DNA of 64,000 nt from Limoniibacter endophyticus (lineage in GTDB: Bacteria; Pseudomonadota; Alphaproteobacteria; Rhizobiales; Rhizobiaceae): NCBI RefSeq assembly GCF_014652835.1, contig NZ_BMZO01000006.1, positions 62,001 to 126,000 on the forward strand. The letters run 5' to 3'. Positions 7,817 through 17,063 of this stretch are shown piece by piece. The notes beneath the pieces were generated by a model. That model had not been told where the DNA came from and searched no databases. It saw only the letters and a program-made list of their open reading frames with translations. The position numbers and the translations under genes are program-made. How positions within the stretch are numbered: position 1 is the stretch's first letter; each line of letters starts with the position of its first letter.

Positions 7817-9970
7817 TCAGTCGGCAAAAACGATACGGCTTCCGTCACGACGGCGTTGAAGCCAGCCTATGACGCCAGCACGGATGCGGGCGACAAACTT
7901 GTCCCAGCCGGTGGGATTATGAATGATATCTGCGCGATAGAAGGAGGGACAAAGAACGGCTGCTTCGGAAACTTCGCCGCAATTGCCACAGCCGACGCAG
8001 GAATTGTCGATCGATGCGACTGGATCGTCCTTTAGCGGGTCGTCGGTGTGCTTCACCGAAAGCGATGGGCAGCCGGACAGGCGTATGCAGGCGTGATCGC
8101 CCGTACACACATCCTCATCCACGCCGAAACGTTCCTTGATCATGCGCTTGCCGTCTTTCACCGCCTTGTTAAATTGCGGTTTCACGCGACGCTGCTTGTT
8201 CAGCATGCACTCGGAAGAGGCCACGATGATCTTGGGCCCCTTCTCGTCGGTCGTAAGCGCTTCCTTCAGCGTGTCCCGAACCTTCGCGACATCATAGGTA
8301 TGATCGATCTGACGCACCCATGTCGCGCCGATACCCTTCACGGCATCGACGATGGAATTATTTGTCTTGCGGCGCGGGTTGATGGCACGCGACGAGAGAA
8401 TGTCCTGCCCGCCAGTGGCCGCCGAATAATAATTGTCGACGACGAGGATCACCCCGTCCTGCTTGTTGAACACCGCGTTTCCGACGGAAGTCGCAAGGCC
8501 GTTATGCCAGAAGCCGCCATCGCCCATCACCGCAATTGAACGTTTGTCGGCTTCGACGTTGAAGGCCGAAGCCGAGGCCGGGCCAAGGCCATAGCCCATG
8601 GTCGTGCCTCCAATATTGAAGGGTGGCAGGATGGAGAATAGATGGCAGCCGATGTCGGCAGACACATGATGCGGTCCGAGTTCGTTCTCAACGAGCTTCA
8701 TTGCCGCGAATATCGGGCGTTCGGGGCAGCCGGTGCAGAAACCTGCCGGTCGCGGCGGGACGACTTCGGCCAGCGCCTTGATCTTCGGGTCTGCCAGAAT
8801 GGGCGTTGGGTCCGGAACGGGCGGCTGATTGCCCAGGATCGGACGCGCATGGGTCTCGAAGAATGTTTTCAGCGCCTTGGTCAGAACGGGGGCCGTGTAT
8901 TCGCCACTCAACGGCAGAATATCCTTGCCGGAAACCTTGGTCTGGATGTCGCGCCGGCGCAGAAGCGTGTGAAGCGACTGTTCGATATATTCCGGTGCGC
9001 CTTCCTCGATCATGATGACGGCTTTCTTGCCGGCGCAGAAGGCGACCATCTCGTCGTCGATCATCGGATAGGCTACGTTCATTACGTAGATCGGTACGGC
9101 GGAATTGCCGTAGACATCTGCCAGGCCGAGCTGCTGTAGGGAGCGCATGAGGGAATTATACAGCCCCCCGAGCACAACGACACCGACCTCCCCTTCTTCC
9201 GGTCCAAAGAACTCGTTCAGCTTCGCCTGCTTGATAAATTCCACGGCTGCGGGCCAGCGGCGCTCGAGCTTATCCTTTTCGTGCGCGAAATTTGCGGGAG
9301 GAAGCACAATGCGATTGACGTCACGGACTGGATTTTCCAGCGCCTGCTTCAAAGTATATGCGGGACGTTTGTTATTTTTGGCGACGAACTGCCCGTGCAC
9401 ATGACAGGCTCGGATGCGAACCTGAAGCATGACCGGCGTATTGGACGCTTCGGAAAGTTGAAAGCCATCCTCCACTGCCTGGACGATGCATGGCAGGTTC
9501 GGGCGCGGATCGAGCAGCCACATTTGCGATTTCATCGCATAGGCGTGACTGCGCTCCTGCATGATCGATGAGCCCTCGCCGAAATCTTCGCCGAGGATGA
9601 TCAGGGCACCCCCCGTGACGCCCCCGGAGGAGAGATTGGAGAGCGCATCGGAGGCGACATTGGTGCCGGCCGTGGATTTCCAGGTGACCGCTCCACGTAC
9701 CGGATACATGACGGAGGCTGACAGCATGGCCGCTGCCGCTGCTTCCGAGGCGGATGTCTCGAAGTGAACACCCAACTCTTCCATGACATCCTTGGCGTCT
9801 GCCAGAACATCCATCAGATGTGAGATTGGCGAACCCTGATAGCCGCCGACATAGGAAACGCCGGACTGCAACAGAGCCTTGGTAATTGCGAGGATGCCCT
9901 CGCCGCGAAAAATCTCGCCGTCGCCGAGCTTAAGGTCCTCGACTTCGCGAGCGAACGAACGCTCTGCCAT
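7817..9970 (-). CDS. iorA: Indolepyruvate ferredoxin oxidoreductase, alpha subunit
   Basis: A 717-residue IorA. The order is: N-terminal pyrimidine domain (GGYQGSPISHLMDVL; SASEAAAAAMLSASV), then the ThDP-binding domain with GDGGFWHNGLAT and VVDNYYSAATGGQ. A C-terminal ferredoxin-like segment follows, with two cysteine sets (CTGDHACIRLSGCP and CVGCGNCGEVSEAAVLCP). The cluster spacing of the first set is that of long alphaproteobacterial homologues. It is the first gene of the iorA-iorB-MFS operon and divergent from a class I aminotransferase, which could supply aryl-2-oxoacids. Electron transfer needs a ferredoxin not encoded in this window. Confidence 0.92.
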   Translation of the reverse strand: MAERSFAREVEDLKLGDGEIFRGEGILAITKALLQSGVSYVGGYQGSPISHLMDVLADAKDVMEELGVHFETSASEAAAAAMLSASVMYPVRGAVTWKSTAGTNVASDALSNLSSGGVTGGALIILGEDFGEGSSIMQERSHAYAMKSQMWLLDPRPNLPCIVQAVEDGFQLSEASNTPVMLQVRIRACHVHGQFVAKNNKRPAYTLKQALENPVRDVNRIVLPPANFAHEKDKLERRWPAAVEFIKQAKLNEFFGPEEGEVGVVVLGGLYNSLMRSLQQLGLADVYGNSAVPIYVMNVAYPMIDDEMVAFCAGKKAVIMIEEGAPEYIEQSLHTLLRRRDIQTKVSGKDILPLSGEYTAPVLTKALKTFFETHARPILGNQPPVPDPTPILADPKIKALAEVVPPRPAGFCTGCPERPIFAAMKLVENELGPHHVSADIGCHLFSILPPFNIGGTTMGYGLGPASASAFNVEADKRSIAVMGDGGFWHNGLATSVGNAVFNKQDGVILVVDNYYSAATGGQDILSSRAINPRRKTNNSIVDAVKGIGATWVRQIDHTYDVAKVRDTLKEALTTDEKGPKIIVASSECMLNKQRRVKPQFNKAVKDGKRMIKERFGVDEDVCTGDHACIRLSGCPSLSVKHTDDPLKDDPVASIDNSCVGCGNCGEVSEAAVLCPSFYRADIIHNPTGWDKFVARIRAGVIGWLQRRRDGSRIVFAD

Positions 9971-10354
9971 TATTTAATTCCCCCGCTCTCTTCTGGAGCT
10001 TCAAGATATTTGCAAAATCATATTTTAATTCCACAGCGGAGGTCAATAGCTTTAGGAATTATTCCGTGGCGTTGGCTTGAATGATGAAAAGAGAGGAATT
10101 TTGCCTCGTGAAATATGTTCCTGCATTCTTTTCGAGTTTCACGTCCACAGGCGCCAAGGCGTGCAGATTCAGAGTACCACGACGCTGGAGATGCGCAGCG
10201 GAGCCTGAGAAACGGGCGGCATAAGCTCGATCCTATCTATTTCTGTTGATTTGATCAAAAGATCATGATTATGTTTAGCAGGGTCTCCAGTCGGCTTTCT
10301 CCTATCTGCAATGGAATAAGCCCCGCTCATTAGTCGCATTCTATAGGAAACTTC
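9971..10354. other. 384-bp divergent intergenic region (iorA / aminotransferase)
   Basis: AT-rich gap between the divergent iorA and aminotransferase genes, so it must hold promoters in both directions. I see no open reading frame with a ribosome-binding site on either strand. The notable element is the palindrome-centred site at 10248-10263, listed separately. It is overlapped by a second inverted repeat, TGATC-AAAA-GATCA (10252-10265). Confidence 0.6.
10248..10263. promoter_or_regulatory. Candidate GntR/FCD operator, copy 1
   Basis: The sequence is GATTTGATCAAAAGAT. It shares ATTTGATCAARA with two other intergenic sites (20935-20948 on the opposite strand, and 21860-21873), which flank the GntR/FCD regulator gene. 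It lies about 92 bp before the aminotransferase start. Short palindromes of this kind are typical FCD-subfamily operators; the link to this regulator is inference. Confidence 0.5.
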
Positions 10355-11539
10355 ATGGTCCGCCTCGCTCGACGTATTACGCAAAGTTCCAAGAAAGATT
10401 ATGGCATGTTCGCGCGCGCGGCAGCGTTGGCGGGTAGCGGCAAGGATCTCATCCATCTTGAACTCGGGCGGCCCTATCACGACACTCCGTCCCATATAAA
10501 ACAGGCGACGATAAAAGCGCTTGAAGAGGGCCATGTGCATTACAGCGACTTGCAGGGCATTCCCGAGCTGCGTGAAGCCTTGGCAAAGAAGTTGGCGGCG
10601 GGAAACGCGCTGGACTACAAGCCCTCCGAGTTGATTGTTACCAACGGGTTGACGCAGGCGTCGTTCGCCGCTTTCATGGCTCTGCTCGATCAGGGCGACG
10701 AGGCAATTCTCCTGGAACCGTATTATCCGCAGCATATAGGCAAGATCGAGCTTGCGGGCGCCAAGCCAGTTTATGCCCAACTCGACAAGGAGGCCGGGTT
10801 CAGAATTCGGCGCGATCTCATCGAGAAGCATATAACCCCGGCCAGCCGCGTCATCGTGCTGGTTAATCCGGTCAATCCGACGGGCCGCGTCTATTCGCGC
10901 GACGAATTGCAGATTGTTGCCGATCTCGCCATTGAACATGACCTCGTCGTTATCTGCGACGAAGTCTATGAGCAGATCGTTTTCGACGGTGTCAGCCATA
11001 TCAGCATTGCCTCTTTGCCAGGCATGCGTGAGCGGACTGTTTCCCTTTTTGCCTTTACCAAGGCTTTTGCGATGGATGGCTGGCGTCTAGGCTATCTTGC
11101 CGCTGATGCGTCCCTCATCGGTGCATTGCTCAAGATGACGGCTTCCGAAGTCACCCACGTCAACACCTTCATTCAGCATGGGGCGATCGCGGCCCTTACC
11201 GGTCCGGAAAACGTTCTTGCGGATATGGTTGAAGATGATCGGCGCAAGCGTGATCTGGTGGTGAAGCGTCTTAACCAGATGCCTGGCGTTCGCTGCACGA
11301 TGCCAGAGGGAACGATCTACGCTTTCCCGGACATTTCCGAGACGGGCTTGACGTCCCGGGAGGCCGCAGAGGATATATTGCAGCGGACCGGCGTTGTCTT
11401 AGAAGCCGGGAGTTTTTATGGCTCCCAAGGTGAAGGCCATTTACGCGTGTGCTTTGGTTCAGAAAGCCTGGAGAAACTTGATCTGGCGATGGATCGGCTT
11501 TCCGCGTATTTCAATGGCCGGATGGCGGCAGTCGCCTGA
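10355..11539 (+). CDS. Class I/II PLP-dependent aminotransferase
   Basis: A 394-residue fold-type I aminotransferase. It has NPVNPTGRVYSRDEL, the aspartate motif VICDEVYEQIV and the PLP lysine in FTKAFAMDGWRLGY (Lys236), and ends with RVCFGSE, containing the carboxylate-binding Arg. Such enzymes interconvert an amino acid and its 2-oxoacid; the donor cannot be told from sequence. AGGAAAC precedes the ATG. It is divergent from iorAB, so an aromatic amino acid feeding arylpyruvate to IorAB is plausible. The promoter region carries a site shared with the peptide-transport operon and gntR, linking it to that regulon as well. Confidence 0.88.
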   Translation: MVRLARRITQSSKKDYGMFARAAALAGSGKDLIHLELGRPYHDTPSHIKQATIKALEEGHVHYSDLQGIPELREALAKKLAAGNALDYKPSELIVTNGLTQASFAAFMALLDQGDEAILLEPYYPQHIGKIELAGAKPVYAQLDKEAGFRIRRDLIEKHITPASRVIVLVNPVNPTGRVYSRDELQIVADLAIEHDLVVICDEVYEQIVFDGVSHISIASLPGMRERTVSLFAFTKAFAMDGWRLGYLAADASLIGALLKMTASEVTHVNTFIQHGAIAALTGPENVLADMVEDDRRKRDLVVKRLNQMPGVRCTMPEGTIYAFPDISETGLTSREAAEDILQRTGVVLEAGSFYGSQGEGHLRVCFGSESLEKLDLAMDRLSAYFNGRMAAVA

Positions 11540-11547
11540 TTGGAAGC

Positions 11548-11578
11548 GCGCGACCGGAAAGCGCAGTGCCGGTCGCGC
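11548..11578. terminator. Bidirectional hairpin between convergent aminotransferases
   Basis: A perfect 10-bp inverted repeat (GCGCGACCGG / CCGGTCGCGC) with an 11-base loop, in the 47-bp gap between two convergent genes. No T tract follows. Confidence 0.55.
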
Positions 11579-11586
11579 CAGATAAT

Positions 11587-12699
11587 TCAGCGGAATTCCT
11601 GCATCACCGCGCCAAGATGCGCAACGGCATCCTCTCCCGTCACGATGCCTGGGGAAAACCGGATTATTGCTCCGCGATTATCGCAAAATAGACCTTCGGC
11701 TTTGAGTTTCTTCTGAATTTGGGTAGCGACTTCCGGCGAGCTTGCCTGGATCATGATGCTTCCGCCGCGCTGCGCGGCATCGAGCGGCGAGACGATCGGC
11801 ATTTCGAGTGCCTGCGCCATCTCCACGATAGAGGAGACAAGCTGACGATTACGGGTTGCCAGGGTTTCCACACCAGTCTCCAGAACGAATTCTATGCCCG
11901 GCTGGGAGGCCACAGACGCCAATACTGCCGGGGTTCCGTGATCGAAGCGGCGGACGTCAGGAGCATAGGAAAAATCATCCAGTCCCCAGGAGAACGGATT
12001 GGGTTGGCTGAACCAGCCGCGTAATTCCGGTTCGCATTGTGCCAGCAAAGACGGTTCGATCTGGAGGACGCCTGCCCCTGAAGCGCCGCAGAGCCATTTG
12101 AGTGACGATCCGATCACGACGTCTATTCCCTCCGACACTGCAAATGGTGCAATGCCCACGCCTTGCGTGACGTCGACGACCATGATGCTGCCCATGCGCT
12201 TGCTTTGGTTTCGCAGCGCGTCGATGTCGACTTTTTTCGAGGTGGTAGACGAGACGAATGTTACGAGAGCCAGGCCGACGTCTTCGTTCCAGCGGGCGAG
12301 AAAATCTTCGTCATGAACAAAGAACTCACCCTGCCGGAACGGCACGGTTTCAAGGGTGAACCCGAAACGCCCGGAAAGACCGTTCAGGAGAAAATGCAAG
12401 CTCGGAAAGCAGTCTTGAGCGACGAGCACGCGCTTACCCCGCAAGCGGCCGGAGGGCAAGGAGCCGATCAGGGTATAAAGGGCAAGCGTCACGTTTTCTG
12501 TCACGGTAAGCGATCCGGACGGCGCACCGATGAGACGTTCCCAAGCGTTGATGAAGGACTGCCGCGCCGCGAGCGCCGTCGGCCATTGGTTGTCGTCTTC
12601 GGCGGACCATGCGCTGGAGAAGTCTCTCAGCGCCTCGGCCATGGCGGCATCTTTCCCGGAAAATGTGCCGATCGAGTGATAAAGAAAATATCCGCTCAT
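11587..12699 (-). CDS. Class V aminotransferase-fold PLP enzyme
   Basis: A 370-residue class V fold protein. It shows the PLP aspartate in MVVDVTQGVG (Asp176) and the Schiff-base lysine in IGSSLKWLCGASGAG (Lys201). The family includes kynureninase, isopenicillin N epimerase-like proteins and cysteine desulfurases. It is shorter than kynureninase and I cannot assign a substrate. Start 12699 forms an ATGA overlap with the upstream M20 peptidase gene and has GGGAGAAGG upstream. It is the last gene of the eight-gene operon that begins with a peptide-type SBP, so it should act on the product of that transport and hydrolysis system. Confidence 0.82.
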   Translation of the reverse strand: MSGYFLYHSIGTFSGKDAAMAEALRDFSSAWSAEDDNQWPTALAARQSFINAWERLIGAPSGSLTVTENVTLALYTLIGSLPSGRLRGKRVLVAQDCFPSLHFLLNGLSGRFGFTLETVPFRQGEFFVHDEDFLARWNEDVGLALVTFVSSTTSKKVDIDALRNQSKRMGSIMVVDVTQGVGIAPFAVSEGIDVVIGSSLKWLCGASGAGVLQIEPSLLAQCEPELRGWFSQPNPFSWGLDDFSYAPDVRRFDHGTPAVLASVASQPGIEFVLETGVETLATRNRQLVSSIVEMAQALEMPIVSPLDAAQRGGSIMIQASSPEVATQIQKKLKAEGLFCDNRGAIIRFSPGIVTGEDAVAHLGAVMQEFR

Positions 12700-14099
12700 T
12701 GACCTTCTCCCTCTCCGAGATCGCAATAGATCCCCGCCATGATAGCCAGTCCTTCGCGCACGATTGATATTGGAAGATGCTCATCCGGTGCGTGCTGAAG
12801 GCAGCCGGGATAGGAATGCGGGATCCAGATTGTCGGCAGTTCGAGAAGATCGCTGAATATATTATTTGGCAGAGAACCGCCGAGATTGGGAAGAATAGCA
12901 GGTTTCTGCCCTGACGTGCGTTCTATGGACGCTGCAATTCTCTTCACCCATGGGTGATCGGGATCGAGCCTGCTGGCGAGGAAAATTGCATCATGAGGAT
13001 CTCTCACCTCGATGCGATCGAAGCCCTCCTCTTCCAGCGCCGAACGTACCGCCGGCACAATAGCGTCCGGATCGACGCCGACAGGAAAGCGGAGTTGCAC
13101 ACGCGCCCGTGCCTTGGGAGGGATGGCGTAGAGAGGTTGTGCGAGATTGCCGCATTCCATCTCCATGATATCGAACGAGCTCCAGGCGAAGACTTTCTCT
13201 TCGGCAGTCAGTCCCGGCTCCCCCCACCATGGTTCTATCTGGGGATCGTGGGCGGTCGGCTCGATCTTGCAATCACGCAGGGCCTCACGCACATTCCCCG
13301 GAATGGTTCCGGGCGTCAGGGCCTTCACCTTGATTCTGCCTGCCCGGTCCACCAGCGCTGTAATCGCATGACAAAGCTCGATGCCGGGATTGGAGAGTAA
13401 GCCGCCCCAGTTGCCGGAATGCTGGAAGTGCTCGCGTGCGTTTGCTTCGAGATAGAAGGACATGCCGCCACGTGCGCCGAGAAACAATGTCGGCCGTTGC
13501 AACGAAAGTCTGGGGCCATCTGATGCGATGAAGACATCGGCGCGGAGCTTGTCGCGATGCTCCGAGCAAAACTCCTCCAGTCCCAGGGATCCGGATTCTT
13601 CGCCCATTTCGATCAAATATTTCAGGTTGAAGCCAAGGCGCCCTTTCTCAGAGAGAACGGCTTCGATGGCCGCCATGTTAATGGAATGCTGCCCCTTGTT
13701 ATCGGCCGTGCCCCGGCCAAACCAAACCCCATCCCGCTCCTGCATGTCGAATGGAGAAAGTCCCGCTGTCCATTTCTCGGCAAGACCGGCAACGACATCG
13801 CCATGGCCATATTGCAGTACGGTGAGATCCGTTCCCTCCTCCAGCCGCGTGGCGAGTAAAAATGGGCCCGGCGCCAGATCGTTTTCGAAGACCTCTATCG
13901 AAAATCCCATCCGCTCGAAAGGCGGGATCATTTCCTCGTGAATATAGGCTTCGAGGTCAGGTTTGTTCTCTGCGATGCGACTGGCTGATGGAATGGCAAC
14001 CCGGCGCGCCAGAATCGTTTGAAACTCTCCGCTATCCAGATGGTCGAGGGCGCGCCTGATTGCGTTCTGGCGACTGTCGCTCGCTACAATATTATCCAT
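12696..14099 (-). CDS. M20-family metallopeptidase / dipeptidase
   Basis: A 467-residue M20 peptidase (carnosinase/CPG2-like). It shows the metal motif QYGHGDVV, the second metal site GRGTADNKGQ, the catalytic-glutamate motif EMGEESGS and a late His in PHSYPGCLQHAPDEHLP. These zinc enzymes hydrolyse dipeptides or N-acyl amino acids in the cytoplasm. The ATG at 14099 starts 20 bp after the ATPase gene stop. It is the second hydrolase of this operon beside the ArgE-like protein, so the imported compound probably has an amide bond that is cut inside the cell. Confidence 0.88.
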   Translation of the reverse strand: MDNIVASDSRQNAIRRALDHLDSGEFQTILARRVAIPSASRIAENKPDLEAYIHEEMIPPFERMGFSIEVFENDLAPGPFLLATRLEEGTDLTVLQYGHGDVVAGLAEKWTAGLSPFDMQERDGVWFGRGTADNKGQHSINMAAIEAVLSEKGRLGFNLKYLIEMGEESGSLGLEEFCSEHRDKLRADVFIASDGPRLSLQRPTLFLGARGGMSFYLEANAREHFQHSGNWGGLLSNPGIELCHAITALVDRAGRIKVKALTPGTIPGNVREALRDCKIEPTAHDPQIEPWWGEPGLTAEEKVFAWSSFDIMEMECGNLAQPLYAIPPKARARVQLRFPVGVDPDAIVPAVRSALEEEGFDRIEVRDPHDAIFLASRLDPDHPWVKRIAASIERTSGQKPAILPNLGGSLPNNIFSDLLELPTIWIPHSYPGCLQHAPDEHLPISIVREGLAIMAGIYCDLGEGEGQ

Positions 14100-14119
14100 G
14101 GAATACTCGTTTTTGGCGT

Positions 14120-15142
14120 TTATGCGGACAGTGACAGTTCGTTGGCAAGCGATGAACCGGCGGCCTTGCCGCCCTGGCCAAGCTCGAGATTGAAATGGCA
14201 CCGGAACATGCCTCCATCCGGACGGGGGCGGGCCTCAGGCGCGTCGGTACGGCATTTCGGTTGAACGAAAGGACATCGCGTGTGGAACCGGCAGCCCTGT
14301 GGCGGCGATGAAGGGCTCGGCAGTTCTCCAAGGATCGGGTGCAAGGCCCGGTCCTCGACGTCCATGCCTGGTGCCGCATCGATCAGAAGGCGTGTGTAGG
14401 GATGTTGCGGCTTTTCGAATAGCGTTGCAGCTGGTGCTTCCTCGACCAGTTCGCCGAGATACATGACCCCGATCCGATCAGCCATGATCCGCACCACTGA
14501 CAGATTATGAGTGATGAAAAGGCTCGTCAGATTTAGCCGGGCCTGCAGGTCGCGCAGGAGGTTGAGAACTTGAGCCTGAACGGAGACGTCGAGCGCGCTG
14601 GTCGGTTCGTCAAGGATCAGGAAGTCAGGTTCGCCTGCAAGCGCACGGGCAATGCAAATGCGCTGGCGCTGCCCACCGGAAAACTCCTGCGGATATTTTT
14701 CTCTATCCCCGGAGGAAAGACCGACCATTTCCAGCAGTTCGTCGACACGTGCGCGAATGGCTGCCTTGCTGGTGCGCAAGCCGTGAACGATAATCGGTTC
14801 GGCTATCGAGCGCTCAATCGTCCAGCGGCCGTTCAGCGAGGTGAAGGGGTCCTGAAAGATCATTTGCAGACGCGGTCGAACCGTCTTGCCAGGAGTGCTT
14901 GCGAGCTCGATCTGCCCCTCCGTCGGCTGCACGAGTCCCGATACCAGGCGCGCGATGGTGGACTTTCCACAACCGCTTTCTCCTACCAGCCCCATGGTTT
15001 GGCCATGGACGATCGAAAAGCTGACATCGGAAACAGCACGCACACCTTGTGCGGGTTGCCCCTTCAGCTTGTCGATCAGCCTTTGTTGTTGGCCATAGAC
15101 CTTGCTGACATGAGCGACTTTCAAAATGACATCCGTGCTCAT
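14120..15142 (-). CDS. Peptide-type ABC transporter ATP-binding protein (DppF/OppF-like)
   Basis: A 340-residue ABC ATPase. It has Walker A GESGCGKST, signature FSGGQRQR, Walker B FLILDEPTSALD and H-loop FITHNLS. The C-terminal oligopeptide-transporter region has the cysteine-bearing CRFHTRCPFVQPKC, typical of DppF/OppF. It overlaps the preceding ATPase gene by four bases. It pairs with DppD below to drive uptake of a peptide or another amino-acid conjugate; opines and nickel chelates use the same family. Confidence 0.92.
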   Translation of the reverse strand: MSTDVILKVAHVSKVYGQQQRLIDKLKGQPAQGVRAVSDVSFSIVHGQTMGLVGESGCGKSTIARLVSGLVQPTEGQIELASTPGKTVRPRLQMIFQDPFTSLNGRWTIERSIAEPIIVHGLRTSKAAIRARVDELLEMVGLSSGDREKYPQEFSGGQRQRICIARALAGEPDFLILDEPTSALDVSVQAQVLNLLRDLQARLNLTSLFITHNLSVVRIMADRIGVMYLGELVEEAPAATLFEKPQHPYTRLLIDAAPGMDVEDRALHPILGELPSPSSPPQGCRFHTRCPFVQPKCRTDAPEARPRPDGGMFRCHFNLELGQGGKAAGSSLANELSLSA

Positions 15143-16125
15143 TGCGGCAGCTCCCTTTCGAGAGGATGGTGACAGGCGAACGCCGATACTTCGTCTCCAG
15201 ACAGAGCAGGGACAATCCCCCGACAGTCGGTTTGCGCCTTGAAGCAGCGTGGATTAAAAGCGCAACCGGATGGCAGCGCCCCGATGCCTGGCATTGAACC
15301 CGGAATGGGCGTCAGCTCTATTTCACCAGCATCCGATATATCCGGCGTGGCGCGAATGAGTCCCTGCGTATAGGGGTGCCTCGGATTTGCGAATAGCTGC
15401 GATACAGGCGCGATCTCCGCTATGCGGCCCGCATAGAAGACAGCTACACGATCCGCCATCTTGGCAATTACCCCGAGGTCGTGCGTAATAAGCATCATGG
15501 CCGTCCCGGTTTCACGGTGAAGATCACGCAGCAGCTGTAGAATGTGCGCCTGTACGGAGACATCGAGCGCCGTGGTCGGCTCATCGGCAATGACGAGCGC
15601 GGGATTGGTGCAGAGTGCGAGCGCTATGACGACGCGCTGGCGCATGCCTCCTGATAGCTGATGGGGATAACGATCGACCTGTAATTCCGGGTTTGGAAGC
15701 CCGACCCGATCCAGCCATTCTATCGCAAGTTTGCGCGCGCGTGTCCGATCGAGCTTGAGATGCGCACGTATTGTGTCCATCAACTGGCGACCAACCGAGA
15801 TTACCGGATTGAGCGACGTCATGGGATCCTGAAAGATGAAGCCCACCTTCCCGCCGCGGACGTGGCGCATGGCGCGGGAAGACAGTATGTCGAGCCGTTC
15901 GCCATTGAGGCTTATAGAGCCGCCGGTTCGCCGTAGCGGGGGAACGAGCAGGTCGATGATCGCAGAGCCGGTGATGGACTTGCCCGCACCGGACTCGCCC
16001 ACAATTCCCAGCACTTCTCCTTTCTTGACATCGAAGCTAACCCTGTCCAGGGCAGTCAACGCATTGTCGTCCCGCCGCAGCGTCACCGTGAGATCGCGTA
16101 CTTCCAGAAGTGAGGGCTGCATCAC
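15139..16125 (-). CDS. Peptide-type ABC transporter ATP-binding protein (DppD/OppD-like)
   Basis: A 328-residue ABC ATPase. It has Walker [10 protein letters not shown] (the usual Thr/Ser after GKS is Ile here), signature LSGGMRQR, Walker [13 protein letters not shown] and H-loop LITHDLG. The C-terminal oligopeptide domain includes [14 protein letters not shown]. It overlaps both neighbours by four bases. Confidence 0.92.
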   Translation of the reverse strand: MMQPSLLEVRDLTVTLRRDDNALTALDRVSFDVKKGEVLGIVGESGAGKSITGSAIIDLLVPPLRRTGGSISLNGERLDILSSRAMRHVRGGKVGFIFQDPMTSLNPVISVGRQLMDTIRAHLKLDRTRARKLAIEWLDRVGLPNPELQVDRYPHQLSGGMRQRVVIALALCTNPALVIADEPTTALDVSVQAHILQLLRDLHRETGTAMMLITHDLGVIAKMADRVAVFYAGRIAEIAPVSQLFANPRHPYTQGLIRATPDISDAGEIELTPIPGSMPGIGALPSGCAFNPRCFKAQTDCRGIVPALSGDEVSAFACHHPLERELPQ

Positions 16126-17063
16126 GAACGGCCTTTCAGCTTGGGGTTATAGACGTCGCGAAGATGATCTCCGAGCACATTGACAGCGACCACGAAAATC
16201 ACCAGGAGCACGCAAGGCCAGATCGAAATCCACCATTCCCCTGACTGCAGAAAATTGTTGCCGTTGCGGATAAGCGTGCCGAGCGAGGCTGTTGTGACGG
16301 GTAGGCCGATGCCGAGGAAGCTCAACGTCGCCTCGGTGATAATTGCAATACCAAGATTGATCGTTGCAATGACCAGAACTGGCGCCATGACGTTCGGCAG
16401 AATATGCAGAAGAACTATGCCCGTGTTGCTACGCCCGCTGATCTTGGCTGCGGCGACGTAATCCTGATCCCGTTCGATCATGACCGAGGAGCGGATCGTG
16501 CGGGCATATTGGACCCAGAACGCGATACCAATCGATGTAACGACAATGGCAATGGAGACGGCGACGCTGCGATCGCTGCCAAGGACCGCACGTGACGCGC
16601 CATCGATAATCATTGCCAAAAGCAGGGCCGGATAAGCGAGCTGGACATCCGCGACACGCATGATCAGGTTGTCGATACGCCCGCCGACGAAGCCGGCGAT
16701 CAGGCCAAGCGTTCCGCCGAGTGCAAGGCCGATCAGCACGGAGAACGCGCCCACCATGATCGAAGTGCGCAGCCCATACGCCATTGCAGTCAACAGGTTT
16801 CTGCCCTGGTCATCGGCACCTAGCGGAAAATCCGGGTTGCCCCCATCCATCCAGATTGGTGGCGTAAAGGCATCGAGTACTGACATGCCGGACAGTTCGA
16901 ACGGGTTTGGCGCGAAGAATGGCAGGAGGATAGCGTAGGCAAACAACGCTACGAGAATGATCGCAGAGAATGTAGCCGCCGGCGCGCTGAACATCGCTTT
17001 GAGAAAGCTATTCCGGCGGTTCCGTGTCGCTGAGGCCGGCGTATGGAGCGGAATGGAAGTCAT
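16122..17063 (-). CDS. Peptide-type ABC transporter permease (DppC/OppC-like)
   Basis: A 313-residue inner-membrane protein with about six helices and the N-terminal cytoplasmic segment of the DppC group. The coupling motif EAA...G appears as VAAAKISGRSNTGIVLLHILPN. Overlaps DppB and DppD genes by four bases each. Confidence 0.92.
   Translation of the reverse strand: MTSIPLHTPASATRNRRNSFLKAMFSAPAATFSAIILVALFAYAILLPFFAPNPFELSGMSVLDAFTPPIWMDGGNPDFPLGADDQGRNLLTAMAYGLRTSIMVGAFSVLIGLALGGTLGLIAGFVGGRIDNLIMRVADVQLAYPALLLAMIIDGASRAVLGSDRSVAVSIAIVVTSIGIAFWVQYARTIRSSVMIERDQDYVAAAKISGRSNTGIVLLHILPNVMAPVLVIATINLGIAIITEATLSFLGIGLPVTTASLGTLIRNGNNFLQSGEWWISIWPCVLLVIFVVAVNVLGDHLRDVYNPKLKGRS

Noticed and set aside
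1-14099. Kynurenine pathway (cyclase-family KynB-like protein plus kynureninase-fold PLP enzyme)
   Set aside because: The two genes are in different operons, no tryptophan 2,3-dioxygenase is present, and the PLP enzyme is shorter than kynureninase.
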